Positions 7,637-13,505 of a stretch of DNA of 15,348 bases are shown here, piece after piece. The number at the start of each line of letters is the position of its first letter. Within the stretch, counting starts at the first letter, position 1. Source of the DNA: Candidatus Kerfeldbacteria bacterium (lineage in GTDB: Bacteria; Patescibacteriota; Patescibacteriia; SBBC01; CAIJZX01); assembly GCA_016217865.1 (NCBI GenBank), contig JACRFO010000021.1, positions 1-15,348 on the forward strand, read 5' to 3'. The translations under genes and the position numbers were made by a program. Below the pieces are notes generated by a model. That model was not told the origin of the DNA. It made no database searches and saw nothing but the letters and a program-made list of their open reading frames with translations.

Positions 7637-8875
7637 TTACGCGTTACTTCCCGCTACCCAACCACTGGTCCAGCAGAGTTGCAGCGAGAAGCCTCCGGAT
7701 GGTCGATTAATGTGCAGCACATCACCCGTCACAAAGAGGTTGTCGTATTTCCGTGAGCGAAATGTCTTCCCGTCAATTTCATCAAGCGACAATCCGCCAT
7801 CAACGATCACCGCACGATCCATCCCCATCAATCCGGTAACCGTCATCGGTAGTGCTTTGAGCAGGTTGACGATCATTTTACGCTCCAGTTTTGAAATACT
7901 ATGAACCTTCTTGTCCGGATCAATTGACGGTAATAATAACAGCACGGCCGCCGACATGCCCGTCGGCGCTACCACTTTCAGGACATTCTTCACATCGCGA
8001 TTCTTATTGTCGTCAAATATTGCTGTAACGCGTTTGTCGAGCATCCCAAGGTCGAGACTAGGAAAGACGTCCATTTGGATAGTCACTTCCCCTTCTTGGA
8101 GAAGCTCAGCGATCTTGGCCGAAGAATTCAGAATGAGCGGGCCAGATAACCCAAAATGGGTACAGAGGACACGGCCAGCGAGTTTCAACGATTTCTGGCC
8201 GTCGACCAAGAACACGAGTTTTGCCTGATCGATGGCCAAGCCAGAAAGTCGATGAACCCATTCGTCCGCGACCGCAATCGGCACGACTGCCGGAGTCGGA
8301 TCTTTGACCTGACAACCGATGTCTTTCAGCCAGGTAAACCCATCACCGGTCGAACCCGTTTCCGGATGTGAGGCGCCTCCGGTAGCGAGAATGTACGAAG
8401 CAGCGGTCATGACCGCTCCATCAATCATCACCCCAGTGATACGTTCACCCTCCCGGACGAAGCCTTGAACGGTGGCTCGAGTTCTCACCTCAACGTTACC
8501 GCTCGCCAGGAAACGCTCCAACGTCGTGACCACATCCGTCGCTTTCTGGGAGACCGGAAAGACCCGGTTCCGGGTTTCAACTTGTAACGGCAACCCGCGG
8601 TTAGAAAAAAATGAGAACGTTTCTGCTAGACCGAACTGTGAGAACGAAGAGTATAGGAATTTGTTCGCCGGGCCATAGTGACCGAGTAACCGATGGATAT
8701 CGTCTTCGGCATGACAGATATTGCATCGTCCCCCACCACTAATCGCCAACTTCTTGCCGAGCGTGGAATTCTTCTCGAGTAACACAACGCGCCGCCCGCG
8801 CTCCGCCGCGCGTCCGGCCGCCATTAATCCAGAGGCACCGCCACCGATGACTATGACATCGTAGGAGGAACTCAT
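7637..8875 (-). CDS. NAD(P)/FAD-dependent oxidoreductase, BaiN/HI0933 (YhiN) family
   Basis: 412 residues. The N-terminus has the FAD-binding GxGxxG strand (VIGGGASGLMAAGRAAERG, residues 9-27) and LLEKNSTLGKKLAISGGGRCN, a hallmark of the HI0933/BaiN flavoproteins; ATGGASHPETGSTGDGF in the middle and RPSGGFSLQLCWTSGWVAG at the end complete the fold. The physiological substrate of this family is generally unclear (BaiN acts in bile-acid reduction in gut clostridia, which cannot be assumed here). It is a cytoplasmic flavoenzyme with no membrane segment. The ATG overlaps the stop of the 55-aa gene (ATGA), so the two are translationally coupled. Confidence 0.93.
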   Translation of the reverse strand: MSSSYDVIVIGGGASGLMAAGRAAERGRRVVLLEKNSTLGKKLAISGGGRCNICHAEDDIHRLLGHYGPANKFLYSSFSQFGLAETFSFFSNRGLPLQVETRNRVFPVSQKATDVVTTLERFLASGNVEVRTRATVQGFVREGERITGVMIDGAVMTAASYILATGGASHPETGSTGDGFTWLKDIGCQVKDPTPAVVPIAVADEWVHRLSGLAIDQAKLVFLVDGQKSLKLAGRVLCTHFGLSGPLILNSSAKIAELLQEGEVTIQMDVFPSLDLGMLDKRVTAIFDDNKNRDVKNVLKVVAPTGMSAAVLLLLPSIDPDKKVHSISKLERKMIVNLLKALPMTVTGLMGMDRAVIVDGGLSLDEIDGKTFRSRKYDNLFVTGDVLHINRPSGGFSLQLCWTSGWVAGSNA

Positions 8876-9039
8876 GTCGATGACCGAGAACGACGCACGA
8901 ATTGCGCCCGAAACTTCCTCGCTACAAGATGATCTCCCTTTCGGAAATAGTGCGCCACCTGATGCATCAACGATACATCACGGTATGCTTGTTCACGCTC
9001 GCCCCAGTGTACATCCATCGGTCCACCATAGGTATCCAT
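8872..9039 (-). CDS. Small uncharacterised protein (55 aa)
   Basis: ATG at 9039 is two bases after the pseudouridine synthase stop (9042-9044), and the TGA overlaps the ATG of the BaiN-like gene. This packed arrangement supports a real gene filling what would otherwise be a gap of about 165 nt. The protein is charged and probably helical; the segment AYRDVSLMHQVAHYFRKGDH followed by LVARKF has a weak likeness to helix pairs of the AxxxxxxGDxxxA type (TPR or DUF1771), but I do not recognise a family. The frame extends to a non-ATG start at 9075 inside the upstream gene, which I did not use. No cysteines or membrane segment. Function unknown. Confidence 0.6.
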   Translation of the reverse strand: MDTYGGPMDVHWGEREQAYRDVSLMHQVAHYFRKGDHLVARKFRAQFVRRSRSST

Positions 9040-9041
9040 CC

Positions 9042-9728
9042 CTACACGATATCCGACTTCTGGACTTCGCGCCACTGGCCCGGCGGCAGATTCCCGAGCT
9101 CTAGTGATTGGATCCGTACTCGAGTCAGCCGCTCGATATGGGCATGAACGGCGGCCGTCATTCGACGTATTTGGCGCTTCCAGCCTTGATGCATTGTCAC
9201 CCGATACCGATTGGCCGCGACAGCAATCAAGGTATCAAATCGCGCTTTCCCTTCATCAAGCAGTATGCCATTCATCAATTGACGAATATCTTCAACAGAA
9301 AAAGGACGCGTCGTGACAATCTCATATTCTTTTTGATGGCCATAGCGCGGATGCGTCAACAGATTGACTAACTCGCCGTCATTGGTCAGGAGCACCAAAC
9401 CGTCTGAATCTTTATCGAGCCTCCCGGCAATAACTAAATCGCGCGATTCTGGCACGAGGTCGTAGACCGTTTTTTCCTTTGGATGCGTGGCGCGCGTCGA
9501 AATGTACCCGACCGGCTTATGGACAGCAATGTACCGCATGGTCGTCACCGGCTGGACTGTTTTCCCGCCGACCACGACGACATCAGCAACCGAATCAATC
9601 ATCGTTCCGAGGGTTGTCACGCGTTTTCCATTCACCAGCACATGCCCGCTTGAAATCAGGGTATCCGCACGACGACGCGAGGCGACACCAGCATAGGCGA
9701 TGAACTTGTTGAGACGAATAATGGCCAT
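9042..9728 (-). CDS. rRNA pseudouridine synthase, RsuA/RluB/RluF family
   Basis: 228 residues. An N-terminal S4 RNA-binding domain (RLNKFIAYAGVASRRRAD through LVNGKRV, residues 5-37) precedes the catalytic domain with HKPVGYISTR and AGRLDKDSDGLVLLTND, whose Asp105 is the expected nucleophile of the GRLD motif; LTHPRYGHQKEY and GWKRQIRRM follow. The enzyme converts a specific uridine of ribosomal RNA to pseudouridine. Domain order fits RsuA, RluB and RluF; which rRNA position it modifies cannot be told from sequence alone, so no symbol is given. The ATG is 4 nt after the ABC-F stop, and no SD is present. Confidence 0.94.
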   Translation of the reverse strand: MAIIRLNKFIAYAGVASRRRADTLISSGHVLVNGKRVTTLGTMIDSVADVVVVGGKTVQPVTTMRYIAVHKPVGYISTRATHPKEKTVYDLVPESRDLVIAGRLDKDSDGLVLLTNDGELVNLLTHPRYGHQKEYEIVTTRPFSVEDIRQLMNGILLDEGKARFDTLIAVAANRYRVTMHQGWKRQIRRMTAAVHAHIERLTRVRIQSLELGNLPPGQWREVQKSDIV

Positions 9729-9732
9729 GGTC

Positions 9733-11199
9733 TTATGCTGCTAAGTCTAGCACTTCATCAATCCGAATGTTGGCCACGAAGTCAGGGATGTGCGAGACCA
9801 TGATCATCGCCCCCTGGTACTGGTCGAGCGCCTTGGCCAGAATCGGCAAATGGCGGAAGTTGATGTGGTTCGTCGGTTCATCAAGAATGAGTAGCCCTGG
9901 TTTCATCAGGACTAGCCGGCAGAATGAGAGCAGGCCTTTCTGGCCTTCTGATAACGACTCGATGGTGCTCCCGAGGAGGTGATTGGTCAAGAGAAAGCCG
10001 GCCGCCGTCGTACGCAGTTTCGCTTCATCATTCTCGTCACCCATCACTTCGCGGAGCGCGGCGTACGCTGTTTGTTCGCCGTTCAAGTTACCAAAGTCCT
10101 GCTGGTAATAGCCTACACGGACTTCCGCGGGAATGGTGATGTGGTCGGATTGGTTAAGCACAAGTTTCTTCAACAGGGTGCTCTTGCCAATGCCGTTTGG
10201 ACCAGCCACGAGCAGGTGTTGACCCTTCCGCACCACCACTGCGGTGTCTTTCTCCACGGCCCGGTGATTTTTCACAATTGTCACGGAACGGATTTCCGCG
10301 ATCCGACCGTGAAAATGGATATCGTAATCCTGGGCCGGAATAACGAAGGCCCTGATGGTCTTGTCTTCTTTGCGCACATCAACCAGGTTCTCCTCGGCTT
10401 CTTCAGCTAGACCGCGCATCCGCTTCGCCACGCCGCGAAGTTTTCCGCCCTTGTGGGCGAACACTTCGGCCTGGGCCCGTTTCTCTTCGATTTGTCGCTG
10501 CATGCGGGCATTTTGGAGATTTTCCCGTTCAATGCGAGCTTTAATTTCTTCAACGACATCATTGTAGTCGCCGGTGTACTGCTCAACTTTTTTAGTATGT
10601 ACATCGAGGTACAAGACGCCGTCGGAAAACGCATTCAAGAAATCGGCGTCGTGGGAGATGACCACCACCGTTTTTTCGTAGGTCATCAAGAAACCCGTCA
10701 GGTGATCAATGCCATACTGGTCGAGGTTGTTCGTCGGTTCATCGAGCAAGAGTACATCGGGATTTTGAATCAAAGCATGGGCTAAGAGTAATCGTGCTTG
10801 CTGGCCGCCGGACAACGCCCTGACAGTCTGGTCGAGAGGTAGTGACAAGTGGACGATAGCAAAAACGTCGTTGATCAACTTATCGAGTTTGTACTCTTCG
10901 TGCTGGAAGGCTGTGGCAAAATAGTCGCGAATGGTCAGGTCCAACATCTCTTTCGGCATGACTTGGCGCGCGATTGCTACCGTCGCATCACGCGGCGACA
11001 GAAAAACCGAACCTTCGCTTGGCTCGAGTTCGCCGGTGATCATTTTGAAGATGGTGCTTTTCCCTGCTCCATTTTGACCCATCAGGGTAATCCGGCTCCC
11101 GGCGCGGACAGAAAAACTCACTGCATCAAGCAGTACTTTTCCGTGTTCGTATTCGAAAGTGACGTCCGAGAAGCGGACTACAACGTTGTCATTCGCCAT
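9733..11199 (-). CDS. ABC-F family ATPase (ribosome-associated type)
   Basis: 488 residues with two ATPase domains and no membrane domain. Domain 1: Walker A GQNGAGKST (41-49), signature LSGGQ (129-133), Walker B LLLDEP (150-155), switch His in ISHDADF. A charged helical linker (about 215-285) occupies the position of the ABC-F interdomain arm that reaches the ribosomal P-site tRNA. Domain 2: Walker A GPNGIGKST (333-341), signature LSEGQ (416-420), Walker B LLILDEP (436-442). In domain 2 the usual DEPTNHLD reads DEPTNHIN, so the D-loop Asp is Asn, and the switch segment is VSHIPDF. ABC-F proteins relieve stalled ribosomes or protect them from antibiotics; the subtype is unclear. The gene starts about 100 nt after the GNAT stop, so it probably has its own promoter. 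Confidence 0.93.
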   Translation of the reverse strand: MANDNVVVRFSDVTFEYEHGKVLLDAVSFSVRAGSRITLMGQNGAGKSTIFKMITGELEPSEGSVFLSPRDATVAIARQVMPKEMLDLTIRDYFATAFQHEEYKLDKLINDVFAIVHLSLPLDQTVRALSGGQQARLLLAHALIQNPDVLLLDEPTNNLDQYGIDHLTGFLMTYEKTVVVISHDADFLNAFSDGVLYLDVHTKKVEQYTGDYNDVVEEIKARIERENLQNARMQRQIEEKRAQAEVFAHKGGKLRGVAKRMRGLAEEAEENLVDVRKEDKTIRAFVIPAQDYDIHFHGRIAEIRSVTIVKNHRAVEKDTAVVVRKGQHLLVAGPNGIGKSTLLKKLVLNQSDHITIPAEVRVGYYQQDFGNLNGEQTAYAALREVMGDENDEAKLRTTAAGFLLTNHLLGSTIESLSEGQKGLLSFCRLVLMKPGLLILDEPTNHINFRHLPILAKALDQYQGAMIMVSHIPDFVANIRIDEVLDLAA

Positions 11200-11225
11200 A
11201 TCATGTATTACTCAGAGACGGCTTA

Positions 11226-11254
11226 TGCTAGCACAAAAAAGCCTGGTGGGCAAG
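11226..11254 (-). promoter_or_regulatory. Weak candidate promoter for the ABC-F gene
   Basis: Minus strand TTGCCC, a 17-base spacer and TAGCAT preceded by TGC (extended -10 form). The matches are only moderate and the -35 lies within the terminator loop. It is offered because the ABC-F gene needs a promoter downstream of the GNAT terminator. The leader would be about 20 nt with no SD. Confidence 0.3.
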
Positions 11255-11272
11255 TCTTGGCTAGAAGGCTTT
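11235..11272 (-). terminator. Intrinsic terminator after the GNAT gene
   Basis: Thirty nt after the GNAT stop the minus strand has AAAGCCT (11272-11266), a 21-nt loop, and AGGCTTT (11244-11238) followed by three more T, giving a run of six T at the 3' side. The 7-bp stem plus T tract is a plausible Rho-independent terminator, although the loop is long. Confidence 0.6.
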
Positions 11273-11301
11273 CTGGTTGGGTCTAGTGGAGAATATCAGA
11301 A

Positions 11302-11787
11302 CTATTCTAGTGACTTATCCCAGATTGAATGGGGCATTGAATATCCCATACTTTGAAACAACCGCTGGGATGGCACATTGAATGTGTAGACTCGACATTG
11401 CAGTCGCCGAATGTTTTCTCCCTTAGCTAGCTTTTCTATTTCTTGCAGTAAGTTTCTGCCCACTCCATGCTTTCTATATTCCGGCAAAACGCAGATGTCA
11501 TCAATAAACAGGGTTTTGGAGTTCTTAAAGAAACTGGGAATTTCTTCCTTATTAGCCCGAACAAAGCCGGCAAACTTCCCTTGGCTTTCAGCAACAAGAA
11601 TAATATTTTTGGAATTCGTTAAGGCCGACTCGTAATATTCTTCCACTTGAGAGTTTCGCATCCGCTCCTCATCAAGAAGGGCAGGTTCGTGTCTGGCATG
11701 TTCAACCCAAGAATCGATTAAGCACTGCTTAATCAAGGGAAGATCTTTTAGTTCTCCTCGTCGAATGTATAACTGTGAGGTTTTCAT
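11302..11787 (-). CDS. GNAT family N-acetyltransferase, low-G+C gene
   Basis: 161 residues from ATG 11787. The acetyl-CoA-binding motif A is clear: ICVLPEYRKHGVGRNLLQEI (R-x-x-G-x-G type), followed by motif B-like CRVYTFNVPSQRLFQSMGY. The N-terminal strand IRRGELKDLPLI is also typical. It transfers an acetyl group from acetyl-CoA to an amine; the acceptor is unknown. Base composition stands out: six 60-base lines counted by eye give about 43% G+C, clearly lower than the genes on either side, suggesting a different history. The frame runs upstream to a TTG at 11844 through a tRNA-like repeat, which I reject. AAAGG lies only one base before the ATG, too close for a normal SD. The gene has its own terminator. 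Confidence 0.88.
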   Translation of the reverse strand: MKTSQLYIRRGELKDLPLIKQCLIDSWVEHARHEPALLDEERMRNSQVEEYYESALTNSKNIILVAESQGKFAGFVRANKEEIPSFFKNSKTLFIDDICVLPEYRKHGVGRNLLQEIEKLAKGENIRRLQCRVYTFNVPSQRLFQSMGYSMPHSIWDKSLE

Positions 11788-11792
11788 ACCTT

Positions 11793-11813
11793 TGGCAGGG
11801 GCACTAGGATTCG
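11793..11813 (-). repeat. Displaced copy of the tRNA-Trp 3' end (direct repeat, copy 1)
   Basis: Matches the tRNA-Trp 3' end at 11953-11973 in 20 of 21 bases and in the same orientation, 160 bp away; it includes the T-arm 3' strand, acceptor 3' strand and CCA. Weaker similarity continues to 11820. The single difference is tRNA position 66: T here, A in the intact gene. No complete tRNA can be folded around this copy. It resembles an attachment-site duplication or a decayed tRNA fragment. Confidence 0.8.
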
Positions 11814-11824
11814 TCCCTGGGCAG

Positions 11825-11851
11825 CGGCGACTTGCTACTAGCAACTCGCCG
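11825..11851. repeat. 27-bp interrupted palindrome
   Basis: Symmetric arms CGGCGA/TCGCCG and TTGCTA/TAGCAA are separated by single unpaired C bases and centred on one C. It lies between the tRNA-Trp fragment and the large hairpin. It is itself enclosed by GGGCAG (11819-11824) and CTGCCC (11885-11890). It could be a protein-binding dyad, a recombination site or part of a structured RNA. Confidence 0.7.
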
Positions 11852-11910
11852 ATCGCTCGCGTCGCTTAAACGGCTAGCTCGCTTCTGCCCTTCTCATCCT
11901 AGACCATATC

Positions 11911-11955
11911 CCAGTGCGAAACTGGTCGACACATGGTCGACCGTTTTCGCACTGG
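11911..11955. repeat. 45-nt inverted repeat abutting tRNA-Trp
   Basis: Two 20-base arms (11911-11930 and 11936-11955) are complementary at 18 of 20 positions around a 5-base loop. The arm at 11936-11955 ends in the three bases encoding the tRNA-Trp CCA. On the minus strand, the transcript would fold into this hairpin at once after the tRNA body. No T tract follows, so it is not a standard terminator. Confidence 0.85.
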
Positions 11956-12026
11956 CAGGGGCTCTAGGATTCGAACCTAGAATAACGGTTTTGGAGACCG
12001 TTGTGATGCCATTTCACTATACCCCC
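11953..12026 (-). tRNA. tRNA-Trp (anticodon CCA)
   Basis: A 74-nt cloverleaf with encoded CCA. D stem GTGA/TCAC, anticodon stem ACGGT/ACCGT with loop CTCCAAA (anticodon CCA), T stem CTAGG/CCTAG with loop TTCGAAT. The acceptor stem has G1-T72 and T6-G67 wobbles and an A7/A66 mismatch. It lies 44 nt after rpmG. Its 3' end is the source of the nearby direct repeat and overlaps the 45-nt hairpin by three bases. Confidence 0.95.
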
Positions 12027-12031
12027 ACGAT

Positions 12032-12061
12032 CCCCGCCGACACGGTCGTCGTCAAACGGGG
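12032..12061. repeat. Possible hairpin between rpmG and tRNA-Trp
   Basis: CCCCG (12032-12036) and CGGGG (12057-12061) could pair, with an inner CGAC/GTCG helix. It fills most of the 44-nt spacer and may be a processing or pausing structure. Support is only the pairing itself. Confidence 0.35.
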
Positions 12062-12070
12062 GCTAACAGA

Positions 12071-12226
12071 TTACTTCGCTTCTTTATGTGGTTGGCGCTT
12101 CTTGCACCACTTGCAATACTTCTTCAACTCCAACTTGGCTTTGACTTTCTTCTTGTTGCGCTTGGTCTGGTAGTTGATGTGCTTGCAAACCGTGCACTGA
12201 AACTTGACGAGATTATCTTGAGACAT
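12071..12226 (-). CDS. rpmG: 50S ribosomal protein bL33
   Basis: A 51-residue gene read directly from the minus strand between two tRNAs. The protein begins MSQDNLVKFQ, then has two zinc knuckles, C11-T-V-C14 and C38-K-W-C41, the conserved NYQTKRNKK segment and KLELKKYC, all typical of zinc-binding bL33. It sits on the large subunit near the E site. ATG at 12226, TAA at 12071-12073; no SD. Position between tRNA-Thr and tRNA-Trp matches the common bacterial arrangement of rpmG near tRNA-Trp. It is probably cut from a tRNA-mRNA co-transcript by tRNA processing enzymes. Confidence 0.95.
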   Translation of the reverse strand: MSQDNLVKFQCTVCKHINYQTKRNKKKVKAKLELKKYCKWCKKRQPHKEAK

Positions 12227-12264
12227 ACTGATCAACGAGATAAGTTGCGGGAAATGCTTTTTGG

Positions 12265-12281
12265 ATCGAGCTAGGCTCGAT
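12265..12281. repeat. Perfect 7-bp hairpin abutting tRNA-Thr(TGT)
   Basis: ATCGAGC (12265-12271) and GCTCGAT (12275-12281) flank a 3-base loop. The outermost base is the final A of the tRNA CCA. A run of A rather than T follows on the minus strand, so it is not an intrinsic terminator. It parallels the hairpin at the 3' end of tRNA-Trp. Confidence 0.7.
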
Positions 12282-12355
12282 GGAGCCGACGGTCGGATTT
12301 GAACCGACGACCTTCACTTTACAAAAGTGTTGCTCTACCACTGAGCTACGTCGGC
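12281..12355 (-). tRNA. tRNA-Thr (anticodon TGT)
   Basis: 75-nt cloverleaf with encoded CCA. Acceptor GCCGACG/CGTCGGC is perfect, D stem GCTC/GAGC, anticodon loop TTTGTAA, T stem GTCGG/CCGAC. Discriminator base is T. An A27/A43 mismatch lies at the top of the anticodon stem. Reads ACA and probably other ACN codons by wobble. Confidence 0.95.
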
Positions 12356-12386
12356 GTGCGGGATTCTGACGACCAGCCTTTGTTCT

Positions 12387-12473
12387 TGGTGGGCCGGGTA
12401 GGATTCGAACCTACGAAGGCGCAAGGCCACCTGATTTACAGTCAGGCGCGTTTGACCACTTCGCTACCGACCC
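12387..12473 (-). tRNA. tRNA-Tyr (anticodon GTA)
   Basis: 87-nt class II tRNA with a long variable arm and encoded CCA. Acceptor GGGTCGG/CCGGCCC, anticodon stem CTGA/TCAG with loop CTGTAAA, T arm GTAGG-TTCGAAT-CCTAC. As a GUN-anticodon tRNA it would be a target of queuosine modification by the QueA pathway. Confidence 0.96.
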
Positions 12474-12494
12474 AAGATGTAAAGAGGAATGCTC

Positions 12495-12570
12495 TGGAGC
12501 CGTTGACCGGATTTGAACCGGTGACCTTCTCCTTACCATGGAGATGCTCTACCAACTGAGCTACAACGGC
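12495..12570 (-). tRNA. tRNA-Thr (anticodon GGT)
   Basis: 76-nt cloverleaf with encoded CCA. Acceptor GCCGTTG/CAACGGC is perfect, D stem GCTC/GAGC, anticodon stem TCTCC/GGAGA with loop ATGGTAA, T stem ACCGG/CCGGT. Its first ten bases also encode the last codons and stop of the TPR gene. Confidence 0.96.
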
Positions 12571-13502
12571 GTATGTATCGATTGTTCGTCTTCGGCGATG
12601 ATGGGTTTCGTCACCACTTCGTTGATGCGCTCCTGCCACTCTGGGATCTTCGAGTTCGTCGGATTGACCTCTTGCAGTTTTTTTAACGCGTCTTGGGCAA
12701 ACTCTTTCTTCCCGGCGCCGATGCTGATTTCGATGTACTCATCAAGTACCTTCGGGCTGTTCGGTTCGCGCCGGAGTGCTTCCTGGATCCGTTCGAAGGC
12801 CATCGCCCATTCCTCGAGCATCCGGTCGACTTTCGCCAAGTTCAGGTAGTACGCGGCATCGTTCGCATTTAAGGCAATGGCGTGCTCGTACTCCTGCTGG
12901 GCGTTCTTCAGGTCACCGGCTGCCTGATCAGCTTCTCCGAGATGCTCATAGATGGCATCTGATTCACCCACGAGTTTCAGGAGGTAGCGGTAGACTTCGC
13001 GAGCGTGCCCGTACTCGCCGCTCTTCATGTATAGCTCTCCGAGGAAGTCGAAGGCGGGGACGGAACGTGGTTCAAGCCGAATCGCTTGGAGCGCCTTCTC
13101 TTCGGCTGCGGCATACTCCCCTTCATCATACATCGCCCGGGCTTGTTCTAGAAGCGCTTGAATTTCAGCGTCGAGTTTATGACGTTGGCGACGGTTCAGG
13201 AACACGGGCAACGACCGGACGCGATACTCATGTTCGAGATCAACCAGTTTCTTGTGCGCTCCGGCCCAGGCCCGACCAGCGGCCGCGCCGACCGGACCAG
13301 CCACAGTCACCGCGCGTTCACGCCAGGCAGTAAACTTCCGTCGCAACCGTTGTTCAATGAGCGAGCTCTTCCGTTCCTCAAGCCGTTGCTCCGTTGCAGA
13401 TGTGTGGACCGAGGCGAGGAGCGGGAATTTTCGGCCGATGATGACAACGAGGGCGGCGAGACTGATGACCAGAATGGAAATGGCGATCAGATCGAGGAGC
13501 AT
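12561..13502 (-). CDS. Membrane-anchored TPR-repeat protein
   Basis: 313 residues. Residues 2-24 (LLDLIAISILVISLAALVVIIGR) form one N-terminal membrane segment, followed by a basic linker. From about residue 113 there are repeated TPR helices, for example AMYDEGEYAAAEEKALQAI, LYMKSGEYGHAREVYRYLL and EADQAAGDLKNAQQEYEHAI, about four to five repeats. TPR arrays bind partner proteins; no enzyme domain is visible. Probably a cytoplasm-facing scaffold at the membrane. The ATG is 3 nt after the tsf stop, with no SD. The TAG stop and last three codons overlap the first ten bases of tRNA-Thr(GGT), so tRNA processing would remove the stop codon from a joint transcript. Confidence 0.88.
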   Translation of the reverse strand: MLLDLIAISILVISLAALVVIIGRKFPLLASVHTSATEQRLEERKSSLIEQRLRRKFTAWRERAVTVAGPVGAAAGRAWAGAHKKLVDLEHEYRVRSLPVFLNRRQRHKLDAEIQALLEQARAMYDEGEYAAAEEKALQAIRLEPRSVPAFDFLGELYMKSGEYGHAREVYRYLLKLVGESDAIYEHLGEADQAAGDLKNAQQEYEHAIALNANDAAYYLNLAKVDRMLEEWAMAFERIQEALRREPNSPKVLDEYIEISIGAGKKEFAQDALKKLQEVNPTNSKIPEWQERINEVVTKPIIAEDEQSIHTPL

Positions 13503-13505
13503 GGG

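Noticed and set aside
9979..10410. 143-codon plus-strand open frame
   Set aside because: Antisense shadow of the ABC-F gene.
11788..11844. TTG start for the GNAT gene at 11844
   Set aside because: The extra residues come from the tRNA fragment and palindrome; the GNAT fold begins at ATG 11787.
11911..11955. 45-nt hairpin as an intrinsic terminator of the tRNA operon
   Set aside because: No T tract follows on either strand.
11911..11955. Xer dif or integron attC site
   Set aside because: The arms do not match dif half-sites, and the GTTRRRY-type core boxes of attC are missing.
11302..11955. Integrase or transposase gene near the tRNA-Trp junction
   Set aside because: None of the frames here resembles a recombinase; only the GNAT gene is coding.
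12299..12559. 86-codon plus-strand open frame
   Set aside because: Runs antisense through three tRNA genes; its peptides are the typical translation of reversed tRNA sequence.
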